From Varroa destructor (Eukaryota; Arthropoda; Arachnida; Mesostigmata; Varroidae): 64,000 nt of DNA. The notes beneath the pieces were generated by a model. The model was not told where the DNA came from and did not search any database. It worked only from the letters and a program-made list of their open reading frames with translations. The stretch spans positions 38,230,614 through 38,294,613 of the forward strand of contig NW_019211458.1 of the NCBI RefSeq assembly GCF_002443255.2. Direction: 5' to 3'. Of the stretch, positions 18,300 to 33,319 are shown piece by piece. Position 1 is the stretch's first letter. Each line of letters opens with the position of its first letter. The position numbers were made by a program, and so were the translations under genes.

Positions 18300-20846
18300 A
18301 TACAAATCAGACCAATGGCATTGATCGGTTAGAATATATATGCTCCATAATTTGATAATTTCTCTTTTGGAGATCAGGTTCACTCCCCTCTTTCTCGCTA
18401 TTGTTGCCATCGTCGTTGAAGTTCCGGCTGAATTTCATTTTCTAAAGACCCATAATAATATCGGTGCAATCTATTATGCAGATGCTATTTGTTTTTTAGT
18501 TCAACTGTCTTCCTCTTTTTCTGAGTCTTTGCTGTTCTTCTCTCGCGCCACTCGCCCCAAATCATCTGGCAGAGAATGCAGCGAACGCTCACCCTTTCCG
18601 ACTGCGACGCCCTCTCCCGGCGAGCCGCGGCACGATGACGCGATGGCTTCGGCGGGCTCCCGCGTTGGCCAGACCCAGCGACCGGCACTAGGAGACCAGG
18701 TCTATGCTGGACGTCGTGTTATTTTACAGAAATATCACAACAAAAGTTTTATTCGATTTTGCGCCTGTCCTATAGGACCGACGGGGATAACGCCGATTCT
18801 ATCAGCTGACAGAACGTCGCTCGACAACCAGAAAACGAAACGTTGAAATGCTTGCTCTGCTAAGCTGCTATCATTGTCATAGATATTACATTGTCTATAT
18901 TTTGTTGGGGTGTGTATGCGTGTGTCTTTATGGTAAACACTCTGTTGTTGTATCATTGTGTTAGAGTAACAAGGAAATGATTGTCAACGATTACGAACGA
19001 ATTTCGACTTGAGGTGGAGGTTTAATACGACTTTATATCCAGTTGTATATGGCGTGTATTTGTTAGCGAGATCGCAACAGCGGGAACGATGACAGCACGA
19101 AGGACGGCAGCAGCAATAACAGGAAATATCTGATTTTCTGCTGGATGTTGTGCAAATACGTATTAATAGCTACCGATATCAACTTCTATTCGGATAAGAG
19201 TGTTTTTGCCAAATCATTCTCATTACGGAATATCGCTTCATTGTAAACAAAGACGACGCTCGTTTTTCGTGTACAGCCCTTACAACAAAGGATACTGCCT
19301 TCTGCTTCAACGAAGAGTGTCATCAGCAACCTCTTGAGCAAAATCGACCCCGTATCCGTGGAGAGCAGCAAAGGTTAGTACTATATAGTCGAAACGCAAC
19401 TGTGAGTTTTACCCTACTCGAAGCGGACCATCAAGTCGCGTGCATATCTCGATAGACGTCCGTGCCCTTGTGACCCCCTACACAGTACGTACAGCTATGT
19501 GAGTGCAATAGAACGTGTGCTTACGGCATAGATTATCCAACACTGCCAATCGTCGCTGACTTGCGTTGACACGCGGATACTAGGCAATCCAGCAGCTCTG
19601 ATTCACTATATGTTGAGACAATTTCACTTCGATGCCACCTTCGCATCGACCTTTCTCTGTTGCTACTCTCCGTCACAACGCTTTAACTAGCGAAACTATA
19701 TTACTTGGCCACTGCGATCGAGGCGAAGGTAGACACTTGTCTCTTTTTCTGATGGTGATGATTCAGATCAGTTGTTTCCGTAGCTGCCTACGCAACTGTC
19801 TATTGTCAGGTTGTCTCCAGCAATTCTCAGATAAGTAGGCACAGCACGAATATCCACAGGATTCTAGCTGACGTCGAGCATTATCGGCAAAGATAATAGC
19901 GGCTACATGCTGCACATTAGTTACATATTGTCATAGAGATGCCGTTGCGGCTGACACTTCAGCAGATGCGAGAGAATGAGCAGTCTGTCTGTTAGACCCA
20001 GCAAGCTAAACAAGATGGGACGAGAAAGAACCATAGAGCGTGACGAACGGTCCGTTGATGCATCCATCGCTACATCTTCCATCATCGTCTCTATTGGCGT
20101 ATTCTTTGCTATTAAGGAATTCGTCTTTTTCATCTTTTGGCAGATATTCAATGTTTATGTGTTACATAGCTATCTGTTTTCCCTGTTGGCTCTCTGTTCA
20201 TCCCGTTGTTATCTACCATTTTGCTGTTAAATGCCACTGTCTGGGCTGTCGCCGTCTGGATGATCGTCATTGACTTTTGTGTTAGCAGCACAATCACTAT
20301 CACAGCACCGCCGCTACGTTCCGCAAGGGATTGCTATTGTTGCTACATGGTCGGCATATAGCACTCACTCATTGACTTTTATAGTCGCCACCGTAACTCC
20401 CTTTATTGTTGTTGTAACTGCTACTGCCGTTCGACCGTCGACAGCGGTCATCCGTCTCTTCTGGCTAACCGATGGCCAGTTTTCAGCTCTCTGCTTGTGT
20501 GCATTCATTGCCATCGGACCAGTTCGGAGTTGGTCCCGCTACTCGATGGCGAGCTGCAGCAGTGAGTGATGCTAAGCAGCCATTCGTTGTGGCGACTGTT
20601 ATGGCCATAACTGATGTTATTTGGCTAGCTCGGTCCTCATGCTGTTAGGGGTGATAGGTGCCGCCGTAGCGCGGTGCTGAAGGTTTTGATGCTGTGGCCG
20701 CGTAGGTAAGGAATTGTCATTTGTGTATCGTCTACAGCCAGTTGATGTTGCGTCTGCTTTTGCTCCGTTGCCTCCCTCATGGCCTCATTTCCTTTTCATC
20801 CTTTCAAGCACGCTCATGTCTGGTGCGAGAAAACATGCTCGCGAAC

Positions 20847-20878
20847 GTGTGTGTGTGTGTGTGTATGTGTGTGTGCGT
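20847..20878. repeat. (GT)n microsatellite
   Basis: Alternating G and T with one A and one C interruption, about 32 bases. Such runs can adopt Z-DNA; here it is simply a microsatellite. Confidence 0.9.
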
Positions 20879-21411
20879 CTGCGCGCATTTGCAGCTCTCG
20901 GTTGAGCTCCTGCATGGAATAACGGGCCGCTCTGCTGATCGCTCTACTGCCAAGTGCATCTTGCCATCTTTCCCTCACATTTTGTTTAGTGGAATACCTG
21001 CCGAAAGGTGAAAAAAGCCACTATTCCGCTGCTACCGCCTAAAAATCCACGGGACAGGAAATGCGTCTGCCGCAATTGTCGCTACTGCGACCGTGGTTGA
21101 GAGAATAGTATGAAATAAGCGAATCAGAAGATTCAAATATAGCTCGCAGATACGACGCCACTCAATTTTTACTAGGAGCAGAGGCGAATACAGGACAACG
21201 ATCGTCTACTTAGGCTGTCAGGGCGGGTAAAGACTTGTGATGAACAGAAATGACGCGCGCCAGTTCGCACCGTTTGGGGCGGGGGCGGGTTCGTGGCGAC
21301 GATTGTTAGTTTTGCGGTTCGCGTATTCGGAACGGCAGTCACCAATGATGAAGCGGCGAACTACAAGCTTCACCGTTTCATATATAGCGCGTTCGAGTGC
21401 TATATATGCTA

Positions 21412-21430
21412 ATATATATATATATATATA
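21412..21430. repeat. (TA)n microsatellite
   Basis: Alternating A and T, followed directly by a short CTG triplet run. Confidence 0.85.
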
Positions 21431-22327
21431 CTGCTGCTGGTGATAGTGGTTATGCCGATGTTACTGCCGACTTCAATTGTATTTGTTCTCACAGCAGAGT
21501 TCGCTTGAACTAAGCGTTTAGTTAATATAAGAATTTAATATCGCGGCCAGGTGCTGTAGTTTGTGGGCTGTTTGTGTAACTGGGCCATACAGGTTACATC
21601 TACGCTCGATTAACTCCTTCAGAAACTCATAAATGACCTCAGCTGAATGAAAGCCATATGCTTGTTTCGTGAGCGCCGTCTAGATCCGCAGTTTCCGTAA
21701 AGGAAGCTCTGGTAACTGTAGGCTCATAGTACTCCACACGTTCACTTTCGTGTGTGGAAAAGTTGTCACAGTTTTTTAGGCACGGCATTCTATTGCAAGT
21801 AGTGGCTTGTATTTACATAGGAATGAAGTGTGCCTTATTTGCTTTCTAACAATAGAGCTGAAACAGGATGCTTGCGAAGATTTCCATCGCCGACTCTGGA
21901 CAGAGAAATACCTAGCTTTAATCTATCGTAGTCGTTTACAAGTGTACAGCAGAGTAGCTTTCTATAAACAAAAGCGTTGGCGCTTTTTCTGAAGCGGGAT
22001 CTAATGTAGCGATTGGAAACCGCTTCTTCTGTAGCTAGGAGCCTCAGGCCACGACGTTCACGTAGAATCTACTTGTTCTCGGTGCCTGTTCTAAGAACTA
22101 GCTTTATATTTGACTAAGCACGAAAGTATATGGTAATGTCTGTCTCAGCTGGAACCCTCATCTATGAAAATCTGCTTTTCTAAATACGTCCCACAGTATT
22201 TCCTATGCGTCCCGGGGCCTTTCGTTTCGAATATGCTGTCGTTTCTCATTACGCAATATAAACTAGGTCTACAGTAGCGGTAGAAGTTCGGCAATAATTT
22301 AAAGCTAGACATTTCATCGACAAACAG

Positions 22328-22399
22328 AAACAGTCTTAATTATCGAACAGCTGAATTAAGTTTAATTATTGAACAGTGAACGGCTGAAGAAGACTGTTT
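22328..22399. repeat. Nested inverted repeat with an internal direct repeat
   Basis: Ten-base perfect arms AAACAGTCTT (22328-22337) and AAGACTGTTT (22390-22399) enclose about 52 bases. The interior carries a near-direct repeat (TTAATTAT.GAACAG, then a later GCTGAA in each half) and a smaller CTTAAT/ATTAAG pairing. It could fold as a branched hairpin. No RNA family is recognised. Confidence 0.5.
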
Positions 22400-25300
22400 G
22401 CTATTTCTAACCTGTTTTACTGTCTCTCACTCCTCCGCTTGATGTTATATATAGCCTAGTTTTACGTCAAAATAAAATTTCGAATCAACTGTGATAATTT
22501 ATGTGGGACATGTACTATGGAGACGTACTCGTAGTGGAACTTCAGATCGCCGGTCTTTGCGAATCGAACGCTTGCAGCCTACTAAGTTGTGATGTACGGA
22601 CCAGTTTATTCTGCGATCAGATTAGCTGTGTGTCTTCTAAATCCAAATATATCCGGTACACTGATACTGTTAAGTGCATACAATGATGACTATGACTCAT
22701 CGTACCTCACCTTCAAGTGTGACATCAATACTAATTGTCATAGTAACAACCGAGTACACAACGGTCCTTTTGTTTCCTCTAGAGGTCAAGTCCAGGTTTA
22801 CTAGGTTCCCGCTTTGGGTCGACTTCTAGCTGTTATCATCGTGCGATTTTCGACGTTCTGCCTGTCTCTGTTTGCCTATCAATGCGGGTAGTGTCAACGA
22901 TGACGATAACAACTACAATGCAGACGCCAGTACTCCCTTTTAGCACCAACTCTAATCTCATATATTATTTTTGACGGCGGCAGCGGTACACGGCGCCAAT
23001 GATGACGTTCTATGTCGCCGCTTGGTGTCGCAGGCGGATGAACAGCCACACATATACAACAGTACAATGCCATATTAACGTGTATGGATACTTGGCTTAA
23101 TCTCAGACAGAGCCTACGGATCCGATGAAATAGTTGGCGTCGTTGGCGATACAGTGCAGTGGCAGCGGCTACCGATTATACGTACCCTATCGCCTATTAA
23201 CGGAACGCTTAACACGAACCATAATTAGCTAAAATAAAAAATACGCCATTAGCAGAATATAATTCTAATTTACAGCTGCATTTATGTCTATGGCCACAGA
23301 TACGAGCTCAAAAGCTAATTATAACCGTCATAGGCAAGAGCGGCCATTCTTCGAAGGCAAGCACGGTTAAATAGGTATTTCAAACGGATTCAGCTGAATC
23401 AACAGCTTAGCTATATGAGACCAAAAGAAAAGTAATGTCTTGAGATGGATGAATGAATAAGTAAAATCGTAAAGACTTTCACCGATGACCGCGCTTTTTT
23501 ATGGGCCGGGTAGACAAACCCAGCTTAGTAAAACAAACGAGGGCGAACCAGAATGACGAACAGAGACAAATGAAGATTGTACATAGGTTCTTATACGTAA
23601 AAATCGCAACTGAGAGAAAGATGCGCGTCTGCGATATTAAAGGTGGAATTTACAGATGGACATGGATGAATCGGGAAACGGTTGGATAACTCGTACTAGA
23701 CTAAATCTACGTCTGATTTTACATCAAGGGCACACTAGCTGTTCTACGATGAATATGATAATTGACATAGTTTTGGATAACTAAGTAAGAGAAGTAATTA
23801 AGAAGGCAGAAAAACAATTGGAAAAACTGACAGTCGCCAACCTGTCATTGCGTAATGTATTGTTCAAATCCAAAAGTGCTAAGTAGCTAACAATTATGGA
23901 CAATTCAGAGTTAAATAAAGGGTATGTCATCAGCATGTGTTGATCCGTGATATTGGCGGCAATTTTAAATAATCACTATACAGCAGATAAAGTAGCCGAA
24001 ACAACTAAATCGATTTCATTTGTCGCGCCCCTCAGGTAACTAGCCTAGTGCTATAGGGTGTTGTTGTAACTTATTGTACTCGTACGGGATTCATTGCCAG
24101 TTCTTCTGGTAACATCAGTGATACGTGTATGACACCTCGGGACATCTCTCAATGAACACGCCATTCATATAAGAATAGAAGATAAATAGACGAATGTATT
24201 TCATCCTACAGGCATTATCGTGACCTAGATGAAGCTGATTCGTATTAGCTTGATAACCTTTTGTGCACCTTGTGAGTGCATATGTGTACCTCGGTGCATG
24301 ACCAACTGATATCTGTTAGTCAGAAATCATTGTCAATTTTTAAGCCGCCAACCATCATAAAATCACCTCATCGCATAGGGACTATTTTTGACAGCACAAG
24401 CCATCCACATGCGAAATACGTTTATGCAACGTAATATTTGCATACCTAATATACTGATTATATAATAATACCTGAGCAGTTTTGCGTGCTATATGGCCAG
24501 CGTGTTTCGTTCGTCACTCCTCTTTTTTTGTTTAAACATAATCCAAATAATACTTTCTTGAATACAGGCTCAATTCGGGGGCCTATTATGTCCAATATCG
24601 CGACATGGTACCTCGTGTGACTCTGTCGACTGAGCAAACTAAGTATACGTATATGTTGCTATACGTTGGGTGGCTGGTAGAAGTTACTTGATTTTCTATC
24701 GCTGCTGCTTATTTTTTTTATGTTTCCTTTGCGGATCTTTTGATTTATTTAGTTTTCGATCGAACTATAAAGTTTCAACGAAGCGCAAAGAGCACGATTC
24801 AATGCCTTGAAATATAAAAGAGGAACATCACTTCTGCTGACATAGCTGTCACTGTGAAAGGTTTTTAGCGTTGTCTCACGGCGTATTCTTTTCGATGGTG
24901 ACAGTAGCACAGCCCGGTGCCGTCATAGCGACCGCGGTCACCTGTAAAAACGTCGCTTGACGTAACTTCCCTCAGTTATGATGTGTAATGATATATAAGA
25001 ACGATAGAAGGTTGTGTACCGATCAGTTCAGAGCATCTATATAATACATAATAGACCACAAGATGCAATTGACGATGTGGCTATTTCCATCTTTCTGCGT
25101 TACTTCGCTAACCACCAGCTATGGCACAGCTCAAACGAGCTGCATCGGATCGGTCGGTGACATTACATAAATTAAAATGTTACTCGTATATCGTTCGTCG
25201 TCACCGTGTCGTTATGTGGGAGGTGATTGTCGCCAGCACGATGCAACGTAAGGCGAAGAGACAAGTAGGGTATTCGATGAATGGCTTGGCCTTCTTCTGT

Positions 25301-28300
25301 CGTCGCCTTTCGAATATGTAACCGGCAATTTTTGCGAAAGCCAGAAACTCGCAAGTCTAGCCGTTGTCTGCCTCAGATCTGATTGGTTCCGTTTGGAGAT
25401 TTCTATATGGTTCGGACGTACCTGTCGTTTTTCGTATAAGCAACAAACGCGTACGCTAGTTTGTTACCCATACATAACTCGAATTGACTGCAGGTAGGGT
25501 AGGATAAACATTATTATCAGCATCCTATATATGTAGGAAGCCATTGCTCTTGGGTTGGCTATAAGTAATACTAGGAACATATATCTGTTGTGTTTTTTCA
25601 ATGGAGTCGCTCAGCTGAAACTAACTTGTGTTTATTATGAAATAATATTATAGCTTGAAGCTGATCGATATCGTGTTGATTGGAGCGGTATCTTATCGTA
25701 GGAAGTGGAAGGTTGCAGTCGAGTAGAGCTCACTGTTTATGATGCTCTGTGGCAAAGGTCTCCTATTGGCGTTTAGTGATATTTCGAAACTTTTCTAGAT
25801 CTTAACGCTAGTTTCCTAACGAACGCCAACACTGCAAAGAAGCACCAGTAAACACAGAACATTCGAATTGATTCAGCGCAGCGGTACAGATGCCAGCCAC
25901 CGAGACGCTATGAAAGCCTCGTAATTGCAATAACAAAAGTCGAACACTTTATAGTCGTATATGTAGAATGTGTTTCAAGCAAAAGCGATAGATAGATAGA
26001 GCTTTTGCGTATATTATATTTTGCTCGGTTTTCCCGAATATGAGTCATGCCTTCGACAATACATTTGTCTTCTTCTAGACAACTCCTTCCTGTCAGTGAC
26101 GATTGACTGTCTACGATACGTCAAAAGACTCAGAGCGAACTGAGTAAGCTACCTAGCTGAGCTCCATCATCTCCTCCACACCATCTATGGTAGATTTGAA
26201 TGATGCCCTGTTTTTCTGCTTTGACAGTAAGTTGCTTGCCGTATGCATCGGGTCGTGAAGAAGCTCAAAGAAAATGGCGCCGTCACGAGGTTTGCTGCTG
26301 CTACTTTCGGTGCTCAGGCAGCTTATGTTTGAGCCATCGAAACAATTCGTGTCACGGATCACCAAAGATAACAGAAGATCTCCAGGCTTTTTTTCTACCG
26401 GGCTTGACACGTGAGGCACCACCATGTCACATCAGTGTCACAGACGGCTGCATCTCAAGAGAGCATTCGAAGCATCAGCAATCCACAGAGCTAGCAGTAA
26501 GAGCAGAAGAAACGATAGCAGAAGCTGCGACGACACCAGTAATCGACACAAATGATGGTTATGTGCACTTCATCGCGGCAGAAAATCACGAATTTGGTTT
26601 GATACAGGCGCATTACTGCATACAATTTCTACGCCATTACACAGGTTCGTATGTGATTGCGCGGCTGGAAATAAATCTCCGTAGAAAGAAGCGCCCTGAC
26701 AGATCTTTCTAAGAAGCGCTGTAATCGAAGAAAAAAATCCTTCTGAAAAATGGCTCATTGACGGGAGCTTTTTTCCTATTCCAGTTTTATCAGACCATCT
26801 AAAACGATCCCGGACGCAACCTAACATTCTGGGTAATCAGAGGACATTTCTCATGACGGCCGATTTCGTATGTAAGCCCTTCGACGCTTACAACATCTCG
26901 GTTAAGAAGATTGACAATATAAAAGCGTCGTGTTAAATAACAACTGTAATATTGCCTCCATTGGCAACATAATTGGTTCGATATCAGACTGTGAAAAATG
27001 GAAAAAAAAAAAAAAATCTGGATACAATGCAAACCAGCAGAATTACTATAAATGTAAATGAGCATTTATCCTATTTTAGCGAAACAGCAAATTCATTTCA
27101 ACTCAGAGTATCTGCAAATTATTTTTAGTTTAGCTATTTTCAGTTTTTTGTCGGCCGACTCAGATTTTATCTTAGTCGACCAGGATGTTTTAGCAATTAG
27201 TCTAGAGTTTTCTATTGAAGTTCGCTTTTAAACGAAGCGAACGTTTTTGGTAGTAGATTGCGGTTGACTACGTGGAAGTATGAGACAGAGTTGGCGGTGT
27301 AGAAGACTTGGCGAACGACCAGATATTGAGCTTGAATTTTGACGTCTTTTTATAGACCTTTATGAAGAACCAATCGGCGACTGAATTATGAGTTTTGAAC
27401 ATCTTGGTTAGGAAAAAGCCTGTACGATGAAATTATCCATCGAGTATGAGGTATATTCATGATTGGTGTAAAATAGCAAGCTCCTTTAATTTTTATTTTT
27501 TTCTAGCGTCAAAAATCATTAATTCTAAAACCTGATCAGCGCTGATACAGACACATGCCCACATGTTGAAGGCTGTGTAAGTAAAACTGAAACTCAAATG
27601 CAACTAGACCTATTCGATTTTGTTTTATGCAAGACAGCTCATGCCAGAGTATTTTATAATGAAATCTACTTCTACCTCATTTTTACTGCATTTAGTGCCC
27701 TTAAAGAAGGATCATTTGAGCAAATCTAGGATCTATATGCTAGAAATCTATTAATAACTCTAATTTCGACCCTTTACTGATTTTCACGAGCTCGAATGGT
27801 TGGTTACGAGCATTTTCCAGAAAATAAGTTTGCCGCCATCTTATCATTAGGCCATATTCGGAATGGTGAGCGTATAGTGATATTCTCATAGTATCGATGT
27901 GTTGACCTGCACAATGGATCTCTCACCCCTGCATTTTGAATTAAAAACGATCCCGTTTTTTACGGCTAGTTCATCATGTTAAGAGGACTCGTATGATACG
28001 CTTGTACATCAAATGCTCGTCACTATCGCCACCGCATTGAATACATAACACTGCTGAACTTGACGTCACCGCTCATTACGCTATTGATTTATAACGACTC
28101 TATAATAAATTTTGTAACAAATTCACTTGTACTCTGTGCTTGGATAGTGGCGAATTGTGGTGAACAGAGATGACAGAGCGACATTATGTAGATCGTGTCC
28201 GGCTGATGCAGCGAATCAGAGAAAAATATATCGCGCCGATCTGCGTTTAGTATGGGATTTACGGATAAATCTCTATTCTTAGCGCTTGCAGCCAGGGCAC

Positions 28301-31300
28301 TGATAAGACGGATGGGTGTTTAAGCGTACGAGAGGGCCACAGAGGATGCTGCTCCGAATGTCCGTATATCAGTGGGAATGAAGGGGTTGCCGACCGGGAT
28401 TGTTATCATATGAGATGTCAGTGCATTTGCATAGTATCCTTATTATCTGTGACCGGACGGCTGTTATTGCTGCCGCTACGGTCGCATTGTGGCGACGTCT
28501 TTTGTTCGGACGTTCCTCTAGTCGACTCTCTTCGTCGTCCCGGCACCCATCGATATACAGGCCTGCTTATTTGGCATACTGAACACTGGCGATTATTCGC
28601 CATCGATCGAACCTTAACAGTAGTACGCGGACGGGAGTTAGCGACCTCGCCGTTTATAGCGCGACGTTCTTGAACAACGATGATAGAATTAGTTAATTAA
28701 AATAGTGAAATATCTATTTTTACTAGAGTGCTACGTTACCCTTCTCGTCTCTCTCTGTTACCAATGGCATTTCCTTTACTAAGCTCAGTAACTTCCCATA
28801 TTCATTCTATGGCGTGCTTGCGTTCACGCAAAGATCGTCGCTCGTAAGTGACGTCGAATAATGATAACAAACCGCTAATCGTTTCTGGTGGTCACGAATG
28901 GTTCCCAGTATGCCGGTCAGGAGGGCAAAATTATTAAGAGTAGATACAAGTAACGAGCGTCGGAATCGTTTAATGCAGAAGACGCATTGCAAAGCGCCCT
29001 GATATTGCGGGTTTAGAAAAAAAAGAGAGTAAAAGCTCAATTTTTGTGCGATAACAGGCTTATTCGTTCGGTGTACGATAAAACCAAGGCCGTTACTAAT
29101 AATGAATAAGAAGTTATCAGACAGTTATCGTTTGGAGGAGTAATATATTACTTTATAGGCGACATTAGTTTGCTGAGATCGAATTCGGGCTTTGTTTAAC
29201 ATTGTGTTACAGTAATAATTATAATATTTGGCATTATGTTTAGAAGTTGAACGGCAGTCCCACAACTTTCGCCATAGTGGTCTAACGTCGAATTCGTAAC
29301 GAGCAATGGACAATAGGTGGGATGATGCCTGACTTTCGGACACATATGTGAAAATTAGCTCGACAGATCAAGTCGAAACTAACTAGTAAATCAACTGACC
29401 ATTCTGACATTCACTCTTCAATGTTATTCCCATCTCACGAATTTCGGTAACGCTTTAGGTTTCTTTCATTTCCACTAAACCTCATCGATACTCCACTGCC
29501 ACAAGGAGGAGAAGCAGCGAAAGCAGCACAACCTCTTCAGCCGCCAGTTCCCACCATCGCAACCCCCCTCAACCAACTTCCACTAGCACCGGCAGAATTC
29601 TACGTTTATCCTTTAGAATATTTGCCCAATTGCTTGCCGATCGACGGTCGACAGTGAACGTATGAACGAGCGGACGGTAGCTGACGAAAATAACGACGAC
29701 AACGAGACACGGGAAGGTGGTAGAATTTCCCCAAAGTTAGAGCTTCTGAACAGCGGTAATGGAAATGCCGAAGCATTTTTTTTTTTATCATACACTTCCA
29801 TTGCACAGTTGCTGCGAGAGCAACTGCCGCTCCATCTGTCATTTCGGTGGCATCGAAGGCTAGCCACTGGCTTATTATACCGTATTTCAACTACGGCTGC
29901 GGTTCCTCATCACCACTACGATCATCATGGGTAAGCGTCACAACCCGACAGCAATACCTGACGAATAGTGACCACGAACGGCGTGGATAGTTGATTGTTG
30001 TAGGCAGCCAGATATAGAGGTTGAGTGATAGCAAAATAGGAAACTAGGTTCCGCTGACATCGCATCTGGCGCAAAAGGGGACTGCCCGGCGAATCTTGTT
30101 TTGACAAATCTAGAGAGTATTGCCGGAACAAAACACTGTCAACTTTTATCACAGTTTATTCTGCTTGCCTGTTTTTATATTCTGTCAGTGATTGTATGGG
30201 TGTTACATAATAGCATTTCGAGGTGTTACTTGGATCCATTCGGTAACCCAAATAGAAATTCAATAGCATAGCAGAAATGTAGTATAATCGCACTGCTGCA
30301 CAGAGTGAGTCTAGCACTGCGAGCGCAAACAAAGGCAAGAAATAAATAAAATAAAAGGAAGTAAATATTGGCGCATAAACCTCCGAGTAGAAGTACATGT
30401 TGTTAGCACTGCTACTATTAAAATTTGGCGCGTTCTTGCTTCTAAACACAGAATTTATATTATCGCCCCAATTTAGTCTGCAGAAATGTTAGAAGTAGTA
30501 AATTTCATGTTATAATGAGAAGTAAGAAATAAAACCTGAGAGCATTTCCCTTTACCCCGCACTTAAACAAAAGCATGAGACATAACAATCAGTATTAACA
30601 AATCAACACTCAAGTGTTACCTTTGATCCAATATGTTATTACTTGAGGGTGGCAAAAATACACGGTTGACAAATAGCAACGATAAATAAATAAATCAAGG
30701 ACAAAGTTAATTAGGACTAGTGTGCCTGCGATATCGCATCTTTTCAGGGTCGTAATTTGCCAAAGAGTTACACGTTTGTACCGTTTGTAGTACGCAGAAC
30801 GTCATTTCGACATGCCTGATCTTCCCGGTTATTTAAAAGCAACAAAACAGATTTTGCTAAACCTGAAGGCTTTCATCTTGTCTCATAACTTTACAAAAGA
30901 GCGTGCGTAATGGTGTAACGCGCTGGGGAAATGAGCCTGTCGTGTTTACATTAAACCCTCTGATACACATAGAATTAACCTCGGATAACTTTGGTCCTAA
31001 AGGCAGAAGAGGTGGTTTCAAGGGATTTGGTAGTGAGGTAAATAGACAGGACTGCTTTGGCTGATTAGGCCCAGAGGGCAATTACTACGGTGCAGCCTAA
31101 GTACAGAGTTAGTCGCACAGCTAGAATCAGTGATTCGGATCCTGCTGACGATGCCATTATTGTTTTTACGGGTTGGGTCTGAGACGCTCACCTGTACAAG
31201 AACTGCGAGCACATAACGCGGTATAAAGCAATCACACAACCTAAAAGAGCTGATTCGGTCGGCAAATTTGATACTTTTTGACATTTGACAAATATTCTAC

Positions 31301-33254
31301 ATTCGTGCTCTTCAAAGCTTTAGCAGTCTGTGAATAAACACGAGAAGCTATAGGAAGTATGGAAATAGGGATATGCTGATCTGCCATATTGATCAGGATA
31401 CCAAACAGCGGATAAGGGGGCGTTTAGTAAGTGAAAAAGCATTCTACGAAAGATAATTTCTATAATATCATAATATATATATCTAAATGTGGTAAGCCTT
31501 TCATATGAACAGGGCAGATTGGCACAGGCGCGCTATTTTCTGCCTTCAGTAATTTAATAAGCATGCTAGGTCGCTTCTGTAATCCACAGGTAGATTAGCA
31601 AGTCAGTGATTTTTGCCGTACCGTTAGGCTATAGTAATCTGAAAGAAACTTGACGTTTTTTTCTTTATTTGATTAAGATTTGTAGAAGACCCGTGGATAT
31701 GTTTAGTAAATGAAATACGCCTCTTTTGTCGAATAGGTTATAATAGGCAGATCTGATGTCTGCTCGGCTAGTAACAACTCGCGCGAAATAAACGAAAAGT
31801 GCCCCATAAGTAATATTTCGGCCTCGCTTTTCATCTTTGAGTTAGATTAATATCTTACGTTAAGATGATCCACAAAATCAATACATTATAGGTTTCCTTT
31901 ACATGCTCTACCCAATGGTTAAGGGTATCGTTCCTCCGTATATAGATTCAATACAGGTTTAGCAGATAAACACCTCAAAACTAATTTTCACAATATAATT
32001 ACCATGTGTGAATGTTTTGTCACAGTTAAATCTAGTACAGCGGCTGAACTGACCTTTTCCTCGGGCGCGACCAGCCAACGTCGGAGTGACTTCATGTAAC
32101 TAAACGCCCTGTAAATTCAAGAAATAACACTTATGTGTAATTATACCGATTCACAGAGAATTAATGTATAAAACATTTCAAAAGTGTAAATTTAAGACCG
32201 TTCTGATCAACCTTGTTTAATATAGGCTCCCTTCGCGAAACCGTCTGGACACACACTTGCATAAGCGCGTGCTTGTTTTGAACTACCAACATTTTCGCCT
32301 GGATTTCGATGTAGCAGATCCCCATGAGCTTCTGCCTGTAAGCGGCAGTGCATTAAGCTGCCATGAAATCTGACGGTCAGAAGAGCAACCGGTGCAGTAA
32401 CCCGTGTCCGGGATCTTAGTTGGGAATTTATTAGTCCTAACGTAGTAAATTACGAACGGGCGTTGCTTCAGCGAAAGAGACTCAGCCCTCTCTCTCGTGT
32501 TTTCGTTGTTGGATTAGATAATCCTTGAAAACAAGAGGCCAGTTATTTCCTTCAGTCCCGCTACACCCACCTCTACCTCCCTTAAATCCTCTATGTGGCG
32601 TGCTTGTATTACCTGAAGCGCATAATTTCGAAGACGAACATCTCGTTCTTTCGCAGAAACTAGTTTTATGGGTAGCGTCTGTTATTGGGTTATTTTTAGG
32701 ATTCTCAAAAAGGTAGGTGCTGCTCGCCTTGCTCAACTAAAGACCTTCTCGTTTGGCTTTTGTGAAGTAGAAAGGATCATCGCTACTATTGCGTTCACGT
32801 ATTGGTAGTCATCCTTTTTCTATAAGGCTGTGGATAAAAGACAGGAGGATATGTAGGTAGACAAACGGCAAGATCTGCTAAATGACGATGGTGCTGGAGT
32901 GTTTGATGCCTATGGTACACTATACATATAGTGTTCGAAAATGGCTAACTTTATCCGAATGCTAAGAAATTGTACCGATGCCTCCGAGGGAAATAATGCT
33001 GCTGGTGCTAAGGCGAGGTAGGAATATAAAGACAGATAATAATTTCACAAGTGAAAATTTATATTAATACTAGGAACTCACATTATATCCTGACTATAAT
33101 GTATAGTTCGTCAGCCGGTAGTTCGACTGGTAAGCTTCTTTGCCTCTTTTGCAGCTGAAGGAGTAGAACAACACAGTATTATATAAAGAGCTGATTTCTT
33201 TTGATGATACGCCTACAGTTACTATTCGTACGCACATACAGAAATAAAAAAGAT

Positions 33255-33268
33255 TATATATATATATA
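33255..33268. repeat. Short (TA)n run beside a mariner relic
   Basis: A TA repeat of about 14 bases just beyond the C-terminal end of the mariner-like transposase relic. Mariner elements insert at TA, so this may be near the old insertion edge, though no terminal repeat was recognised. Confidence 0.6.
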
Positions 33269-33319
33269 AAGTTGTAGAGAAAATTGAATAGAAAGCACGA
33301 TATTTTCATTATATTATGT

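Larger units (their letters stand above)
18300..21500. other. GC- and CpG-richer block, possible regulatory or untranslated DNA
   Basis: Compared with its surroundings this stretch has more CpG, and some frames are open for up to 168 codons (18340-18846). The predicted peptides are low in conserved character and I recognise no domain. CAG/CTG-type triplets, a GT microsatellite and a TA microsatellite occur. A promoter, enhancer or 5' untranslated exon is possible; none is demonstrated. Confidence 0.3.
21501..33300. other. No gene identified; noncoding DNA with scattered CpG-richer patches
   Basis: Only short or unconvincing frames. The longest is 170 codons at 26200-26712 with no recognisable domain. 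CpG-richer patches occur at 28.4-28.7 kb and 29.4-29.9 kb. A GATA tetranucleotide run lies near 25.99 kb and a poly-A run at about 27.00 kb. A 72-base fold-back is noted separately at 22.33-22.40 kb. Confidence 0.4.

Noticed and set aside
18340..18846. 168-codon plus-strand frame
   Set aside because: Composition shifts along its length, there is no recognised domain, and an antisense frame overlaps. Chance is plausible in a CpG-richer patch.
20285..20305. TATCACAGCA, resembling the 5' end of miR-2 family microRNAs
   Set aside because: No complementary arm to form a precursor, and the rest of the mature sequence differs.
26200..26712. 170-codon plus-strand frame
   Set aside because: No domain, overlapping open frames on the other strand, and a weak start context. 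Not enough to call a gene.
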